Below, piece by piece: positions 6,243-11,030 of a stretch of 11,030 bases of DNA. Position numbers and translations under genes: made by a program. Source of the stretch: an uncultured Bacteroidales bacterium (GTDB taxonomy: Bacteria; Bacteroidota; Bacteroidia; Bacteroidales; Paludibacteraceae); assembly GCA_903929065.1 (NCBI GenBank), contig CAIYTJ010000157.1:1-11030 (forward strand). Direction: 5' to 3'. The notes below the pieces were generated by a model. The model saw nothing but the letters and a program-made list of their open reading frames with translations, ran no database searches and was not told the DNA's origin. Each line of letters begins with the position of its first letter. The stretch's first letter is position 1.

Positions 6243-9200
6243 ATGAAAAAATTTCTACCCCTTTTAGTTTTCTTATTCTTAAACAATATTGCCTCATTAA
6301 AAGCTCAAGAACAGTTGCTTGTTGACGAGAATTTTCAGTCATGGACCAATGCTGCTGCAGCTGCAGCAACTTCAACTGTTTCGAAAACAACCTTGATTTC
6401 TAATGAATCACTTAGCTACTCATTGTGGGGCATTACTGTTGCCAATTCCGGTTATGTTACTTCTGCTTCCGCAAATCCATTATGTTCCTCAGGCTACTTA
6501 AAAATGGCAAAAAATACCGAAATAACATCGGGTACAATGTCAATTGAATTATCTCCGTTAAAATCCATAACTAAAATATGGTTTGTAGAATGTACTTCGG
6601 GAAGCAATCGTGGATTTCAGGTTTGGAAAAAGAATGCAACTGATGCCACATGGGTTAGTCTCTACTCTACTGTTGTCGCTACTGCAGCTGGCGTTGCTAT
6701 AAATTTGCCGGTAAACGACACTAACGTTGCCATTAAATTTACCAATTTATCCCTCGCAAATTATGCATGGCTTACCGATCTTAAAATCTGGGGAAATGTG
6801 ACTGGTGTTGCCATTCCGGCAACAGTTTTGTCCATTACACCTTCAAATTCTGCAACAATCCCAACTACAGGTGATATTTCTGTAGTATTTTCAGAAAATG
6901 TAACCCGTGCAACTTCCAATGATATTACAATAGGTGGAGTTACAATTCCAGAATCGAATATTTCAATTGCAGGAGCAACAGTGACGATTCACTACAGCGG
7001 ATTGAATACAGATAGTTCGTACGGATTGATAATTCCTGCCGGTGCATTTAAAAATGGTGCAGGAACTCCAACCGGTTCGGCTACAACTGCCACTTACAAA
7101 ACGCCGGATACCATTATACCAACATTGACCAAACTTTCGATTGGAAATGGCGCTACACTTCCTGTAAACGGATTTATTTCAGTAGTCATGAGTGAACCGT
7201 GCCAGGCCGGCACTGCAACCATCAGTATAGGTTCAAAAAATATCACAGCTGCTGTTTCTGGTTCAAACAATAATTTGTTATATATCAATTATAGTGGTCT
7301 GGCATTCGATACCGATTACACAGTAACCATTCCTTCAGGAGCAATTACTGATTTATCCGGAAATCCCTATGCCGGAACGTCAGTTACTTTTCATACCGAA
7401 GTGGATGCAAAAGGTTCGCAACTATTTAGTTTTACACCCGATGCCACCTCTGTTCCTGCCACCAGCACTGGAACAGTTACACAAACCATAAACGGTTATT
7501 CAATTAGTTTTGATGGCGTACTAAGTGCCGGAGCAAGAAGTGCATCGCCTTATACCTATGCGTTTAAAACAAATTTTGTATTGCTACCTACACTTCCTTC
7601 GGTTGGTGAACTGACTTTTTATATTCAAAGCGGAGGTGGAACAACCCAGCAGGAATATTACATTCAAAAACTTGCTGCCGACGGCACAACCTGGAATACA
7701 ATAGAAACATTTATTCTGGGAAATAACGATAAAAATACCATCAAATCGGCGGCGGCACAGTCGTCTGTACCAACAACACTACGTTTGATGTATAATGGAG
7801 TTAATCTTTGGTTTTACACAGTAAGTGCTTCTGCTTTTGCACTCAACGGTCCGGTAGATGATGGTTTGGCACCAAGTGTAGTTTCAACTGTACCGGTGGC
7901 ATCTGCATCCAATGTGGTTATTAATGGAAACATAAAACTCACATACAGCAAAAGTGTGGTTATGGGAAGCGGAAATATTACATTGAATGGTGTAACACTT
8001 TCACCGGGCGTTTTGGGTTCGACTGTAACTTTGCCTTATGCAAACCTGAAATATTCTACTTCATATACGCTGAATGTGCCGGCAGGAGCATTTCTCGATT
8101 TATTCAGCCGTCCATGTGCTGCTTTTTCACTGGCATTTACAACTGTTGCAAAACCGGCAGTCACGCCAAAAGTATTTAATTTCGTAGTGGCTCAGGATGG
8201 TTCAGGAAATGGAACAACCATTCAATCTGCTTTCGATGCAGTGCCGCTGAATAATACTTCTCCATTTTTGATATTTGTAAAGAATGGAACGTACAACGAA
8301 TATCCATCCCTTGCATTAACAAAAGATAATGTCAGTTTGATTGGCCAGAGCCGTGATGGTGTAGTTATTACCGGAAGTCACTACAGTGGCTTGGGAGCAT
8401 ACACCACTTCTACCTGCCAAACGGTTGAAATTTTATCAGATAATTTGTATTGCGAAAATATCACCATTCAAAATACTGCCGGTCTTAATGCCGGACAAGC
8501 AGTAGCATTAAAAGTGTATGGCGACAAAGATGTCTTCAAAAACGTGAAATTATTCGGATATCAGGACACTCATTTGACATCGAATACCGGTGCTGATCGT
8601 CAGTATTATTTAAATTGCGATATTCGTGGTTCGGTCGATTTTATTTTCGGCAATGGAGCTTGTTTCTTCGATAATTGCCTGTTATACATGCAAGACCGGA
8701 GCACCGGAGATGTTGTTTGTGCACCATCTACTTCAGCCGGAAATACGTATGGTTATGTTTTCAACAATTGTACCATTGATGGTGCAAGTTCTCAGGATGG
8801 AATTTATGATATTGGCCGTCCTTGGCAAAACGCTCCCCGTGCGGTTTATCTAAATACAAAAATGAATATTCTGGCTGCTCCGGCTGGTTGGATAAGTATG
8901 AGTACCATTCCTGCTTTGTTTGCAGAATATGGAACTGTGAATGCAGCCAATAATCCGGTGAATTTATCAACACGAAACACTACATTTTCGTATGTTGATG
9001 GCAGCAGCAATACCATCACAGGCAGCAGCCCGACTGCAATTCTAAGTGCATCTGATGCAGCTAATTACACATTGACAAATGTATTAGGCGGAGCAGATTC
9101 GTGGGATGCAACCCTTAAACCACAAACGACTGCCTCGCCGGCAAATTTGACTGTAAGTAATGGAAGTTTAAGTTGGGATGCCGTGGATGGTGCTATTTGT

Positions 9201-9569
9201 TATTTGGTTGTAAAAAATGGCATTACAAGTTCATTTACAACTACCAATTCGATTACAGCCACAGCTGGAGCGTATGATGTGATTGCCGTTTCCGAGTTTG
9301 GCGCATTAAGCGTAAAAAGCAGTTTGAATGTAACAAGTTTAGGAACCGGATTACAGAAATCAACCACCGATAGCAATATTTTTTGTGTGAATAATATAAT
9401 CAGGATTGGACAAATAGCTGATCTGGTGAAAGTATATAATACTGATGGCCGGTTATTATTGCAGTCAGCCAATACTACAACAGTAGATGTTTCAACAATT
9501 CCAAAAGGGGTTTATATTGTAAAAGCCACTCTGAATGGAGCAACAAGTATTGCTAAGATTACAAAATAA
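6243..9569 (+). CDS. Multidomain secreted pectinesterase (CE8) with Ig-like repeats and T9SS sorting domain
   Basis: This 1108-residue exported protein removes methyl esters from pectin. Residues 1-22 are a signal peptide. Residues 24-186 form a beta-rich, possibly carbohydrate-binding domain. Three SbsA-type Ig-like repeats (Big_5) lie at about 191-288, 291-387 and 543-637, each with the pattern ITPSNSA, then IPAGAFKNG or a close variant, and an FTT/FHTE end. A second beta-rich module (about 390-540) sits between repeats two and three. The pectinesterase beta-helix spans about 643-935. It starts with FVVAQDGSGNGTTIQSAFDAVP-like text and has GYQDT (Gln774, Asp775), GSVDFIFG (Asp799) and GRPW (Arg859, Trp861), so all expected catalytic residues are present. 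Residues about 958-1030 look like a fibronectin-III-type domain. Residues 1045-1108 resemble a T9SS type A sorting domain (VKVYNTDGRLLL, IPKGVYIVK). The catalytic unit alone is usually about 300 residues. No other pectin gene is in view. Confidence 0.95.
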   Translation: MKKFLPLLVFLFLNNIASLKAQEQLLVDENFQSWTNAAAAAATSTVSKTTLISNESLSYSLWGITVANSGYVTSASANPLCSSGYLKMAKNTEITSGTMSIELSPLKSITKIWFVECTSGSNRGFQVWKKNATDATWVSLYSTVVATAAGVAINLPVNDTNVAIKFTNLSLANYAWLTDLKIWGNVTGVAIPATVLSITPSNSATIPTTGDISVVFSENVTRATSNDITIGGVTIPESNISIAGATVTIHYSGLNTDSSYGLIIPAGAFKNGAGTPTGSATTATYKTPDTIIPTLTKLSIGNGATLPVNGFISVVMSEPCQAGTATISIGSKNITAAVSGSNNNLLYINYSGLAFDTDYTVTIPSGAITDLSGNPYAGTSVTFHTEVDAKGSQLFSFTPDATSVPATSTGTVTQTINGYSISFDGVLSAGARSASPYTYAFKTNFVLLPTLPSVGELTFYIQSGGGTTQQEYYIQKLAADGTTWNTIETFILGNNDKNTIKSAAAQSSVPTTLRLMYNGVNLWFYTVSASAFALNGPVDDGLAPSVVSTVPVASASNVVINGNIKLTYSKSVVMGSGNITLNGVTLSPGVLGSTVTLPYANLKYSTSYTLNVPAGAFLDLFSRPCAAFSLAFTTVAKPAVTPKVFNFVVAQDGSGNGTTIQSAFDAVPLNNTSPFLIFVKNGTYNEYPSLALTKDNVSLIGQSRDGVVITGSHYSGLGAYTTSTCQTVEILSDNLYCENITIQNTAGLNAGQAVALKVYGDKDVFKNVKLFGYQDTHLTSNTGADRQYYLNCDIRGSVDFIFGNGACFFDNCLLYMQDRSTGDVVCAPSTSAGNTYGYVFNNCTIDGASSQDGIYDIGRPWQNAPRAVYLNTKMNILAAPAGWISMSTIPALFAEYGTVNAANNPVNLSTRNTTFSYVDGSSNTITGSSPTAILSASDAANYTLTNVLGGADSWDATLKPQTTASPANLTVSNGSLSWDAVDGAICYLVVKNGITSSFTTTNSITATAGAYDVIAVSEFGALSVKSSLNVTSLGTGLQKSTTDSNIFCVNNIIRIGQIADLVKVYNTDGRLLLQSANTTTVDVSTIPKGVYIVKATLNGATSIAKITK
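6353..6368. repeat. 16-bp perfect palindrome within a polyalanine codon run
   Basis: TGCTGCAGCTGCAGCA equals its own reverse complement. It arises from six alanine codons (residues 37-42 of the pectinesterase) using mixed GCT and GCA, and is probably a by-product of coding rather than a site. Confidence 0.6.
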
Positions 9570-9577
9570 AAAACTTC

Positions 9578-9595
9578 ATTCTAATTAATCAGAAT
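9578..9595. terminator. Weak hairpin between the pectinesterase and lipid-kinase genes
   Basis: ATTCT (9578-9582) pairs with AGAAT (9591-9595) around an AT-rich loop that could add further weak pairs. Read on the minus strand, a run of T residues follows four bases after the stem (complement of the A run at 9568-9573). It overlaps the kinase stop codon. The stem is short, so termination here is only plausible. Confidence 0.35.
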
Positions 9596-10473
9596 CGTTT
9601 CTTTACCAACACCCTAAGTCCTTCGGGAATAATTTTGATATGAATTTCCGTTCCTTCTTCGTACGGTTCACCGTCGTAATGAAACGGTCCGGATTCTTCA
9701 CGAATCAAAGTTAGGTCATCCGATCTTAGAGTTGTCATAAACAAATCTTTGTCGATAGTTTTGGTGAAAAGCTGTAACGCCAGTGTAGGGATAGCAATAA
9801 TCGGAAAATTACTCATGATTGAAATATCAAGTTTTCCGTCCTGAACGCTGGCTTGAGGAGCTATATAAGCATTATTTCCCCATTGCGAAGCGTTGGCAAA
9901 AGTCATCACGAAAGCTTTTGTTGTCAAATCGATATCTTTTCCTATTAGATGATAGCTTTGCGATTTATAGCTAAAATAACCGGTAATGATCTTTTCGAGA
10001 TAAGCCATAATGCCACGCCTTTTTCCTTTGGCAAACTCGGTACTGACATAGGCATCAAAACCTGTTCCGCATGTGCAGAAAAAGGGTTTTTCGTTTACAA
10101 TTCCATAATCTATCAATATCGGTTCCGATTGATTCAGTTGTTCGATCGCTTTCCGGCTGTTCATTGGAATTTCCAAATGCCGGGCAAGACCATTTCCGGA
10201 ACCAATCGGGATAATTCCCAAAATACAATCGGTATGAACCAATGCCCGTGCCACTTCATTTACGGTTCCATCTCCCCCAACAGCAACAATAACTTTATAA
10301 TTCTTTTCAACAAATTGTTTGGCTAGTTCAGTGGCATGCCCACGGAATTCTGTGAAAACGATCGTGGAATTGTACCTTTTATCATCTAGCTTGCGCTTAA
10401 TCAAATCGGGAAGATTTTCCTTCCTTCCGGTTCCAGAAATTGGATTGATGATAAACGCGATAGTTGTTTTCAT
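9589..10473 (-). CDS. Diacylglycerol kinase family lipid kinase (YegS/DgkB type)
   Basis: This 294-residue cytoplasmic or membrane-associated kinase matches the DAGK catalytic family in length and motif order. It opens with IAFIINPISGTGR (residues 5-17, nucleotide-site strand and turn). The signature VAVGGDGTVNEV spans 63-74, with GGDGT at 66-70. IPIGSGNGLARHL follows at 88-100, and FHYDGEP near 264-270 is the conserved C-terminal element. Known members phosphorylate diacylglycerol, sphingosine-like bases or related lipids using ATP; the substrate cannot be read from sequence. Bacteroidales make sphingolipids, so a sphingoid or diacylglycerol substrate are both possible. The gene converges on the pectinesterase gene (19 bp apart) and diverges from rnr. 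The best -7-like match upstream (minus strand of 10498-10505, TAATTTCG) has one mismatch and is weak. Confidence 0.93.
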   Translation of the reverse strand: MKTTIAFIINPISGTGRKENLPDLIKRKLDDKRYNSTIVFTEFRGHATELAKQFVEKNYKVIVAVGGDGTVNEVARALVHTDCILGIIPIGSGNGLARHLEIPMNSRKAIEQLNQSEPILIDYGIVNEKPFFCTCGTGFDAYVSTEFAKGKRRGIMAYLEKIITGYFSYKSQSYHLIGKDIDLTTKAFVMTFANASQWGNNAYIAPQASVQDGKLDISIMSNFPIIAIPTLALQLFTKTIDKDLFMTTLRSDDLTLIREESGPFHYDGEPYEEGTEIHIKIIPEGLRVLVKKRF

Positions 10474-10573
10474 GTTAGGTTGATTGAAAATGGTTTGCGA
10501 AATTACGAATAATTTGTTGAAAATTAAAAGTAAATTTTATTTCGTTAAAACAATTCAAGTCATTTCAATGTTG

Positions 10574-10581
10574 TATATTTG
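10574..10581 (+). promoter_or_regulatory. -7 element for rnr
   Basis: TATATTTG is an exact TAnnTTTG match, 49 bp upstream of ATG 10631. It predicts a transcript start near 10588. It overlaps a 12-bp palindrome (TATTTGCAAATA, 10576-10587). No -33 TTG at normal spacing. Confidence 0.6.
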
Positions 10582-10630
10582 CAAATACTTTCACTTCGCC
10601 AACATACAAAATCCTTCAAACTTTCCGAAA

Positions 10631-11030
10631 ATGTCCAAAAAAAGAAAAAGCACCCAAAGTACCAGAATGAATAAAAAAGAATTGGTGCGCAATATCATCA
10701 ATGTATTCAACGAAAATACCGAAAAAACGTTCAATTACAAGCAAATATCCACATTGTTGAATATTAAATCCGAATCGCAGCGGATTTTCATTAATCAGTT
10801 GCTTTATGAATTGCTGGAGGAAGATTTTTTGGTGGAAATTTCACGGGGCAAATTCAAGGTTAACTCGAGGGGAGGTTATATTGAAGGAATTATCGAACGT
10901 CACGGCGTAAAAACATTCCTCATACCTGATGATGGAGGAGAATCAGTTTTTATTCCTGAAAGGAAAACAAATCACGCGTTGCTGAATGATAAAGTAAAGG
11001 TCTTTTTGTATGCCGGCCGCAAAGGTCAGC
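10631..11030 (+). CDS. rnr: Ribonuclease R, N-terminal part (runs off the window)
   Basis: An open frame from ATG 10631 continues through the right edge, giving 133 residues. Residues 1-13 are a basic lead (MSKKRKSTQSTRM). Residues about 14-80 look like the winged-helix domain found at the N-terminus of RNase R (KKELVRNIINVF, FNYKQISTLLNIK, LLYELLEEDFLVEISRGKF). Residues 81 onward (RGGYIEGIIERHG, FLIPDDGGESVFIPERKTNHAL, KVKVFLY) match the first OB/cold-shock domain of the family. The RNB catalytic and S1 domains lie outside the window. RNase R is a 3'-5' exoribonuclease that degrades structured RNA. An internal ATG at 10667 is a possible alternative start, but 10631 is better spaced from the -7 box. 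Confidence 0.88.
   Translation, partial: MSKKRKSTQSTRMNKKELVRNIINVFNENTEKTFNYKQISTLLNIKSESQRIFINQLLYELLEEDFLVEISRGKFKVNSRGGYIEGIIERHGVKTFLIPDDGGESVFIPERKTNHALLNDKVKVFLYAGRKGQ

Noticed and set aside
8626..8853. Plus-strand open frame overlapping the pectinesterase catalytic region
   Set aside because: It sits in another frame across the conserved VDFIFG and GRPW motifs, so it is a shadow of the real gene.
9949..10326. Plus-strand open frame of 125 codons opposite the lipid kinase gene
   Set aside because: It is antisense to a strongly conserved kinase coding region and shows no recognisable domain.
1..11030. Search for CRISPR arrays, tRNA/rRNA genes, insertion sequences or defence genes
   Set aside because: No regularly spaced repeats, cloverleaf-like segments, transposase-like reading frames or paired terminal inverted repeats were seen by eye.

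Overview
The window looks like a chromosomal segment of a member of Bacteroidota, most likely order Bacteroidales. Four things point there: two secreted proteins carry the C-terminal beta-sandwich typical of type IX secretion (T9SS) cargo; a DUF4831-type protein follows topA; several genes are preceded by a TAnnTTTG box, the Bacteroidota -7 element; and most genes lack a Shine-Dalgarno sequence. The genus cannot be fixed from the sequence. A Paludibacter-like relative is only a guess.

Layout. At the left edge is the 3' end of an AT-rich gene for a small membrane protein, closed by a strong terminator. Next is a secreted protein with a class-I-glutamine-amidotransferase-like fold and a T9SS sorting domain (496-1692, +). 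It converges, across two back-to-back hairpins, on a cold-shock-domain protein with a basic N-terminal tail (1801-2244, -). A roughly 300-bp divergent promoter region leads to topA (2551-4959, +), followed 74 bp later by a DUF4831 lipoprotein-like or periplasmic protein (5034-6074, +), with a strong terminator after it. A large multidomain secreted pectinesterase (6243-9569, +) has its own promoter and converges on a YegS/DgkB-type lipid kinase gene (9589-10473, -). The right edge holds the 5' end of rnr (RNase R), transcribed divergently from the kinase gene.

How the genes relate. The set is mixed: housekeeping nucleic-acid enzymes (TopA, RNase R, a CSD RNA-binding protein), one lipid kinase, and two T9SS-exported proteins. 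The pectinesterase stands alone, with no SusC/SusD pair or other pectin enzymes in view, so it does not look like part of a classical polysaccharide utilisation locus within this window. I found no mobile element, CRISPR array, tRNA, rRNA or clear defence or novel multi-gene system. The most interesting items are the amidotransferase-fold secreted protein of unknown function and the domain arrangement of the pectinesterase. Three gene starts (496, 2551, 5034) are set downstream of the longest possible reading frame, for reasons given in the entries.
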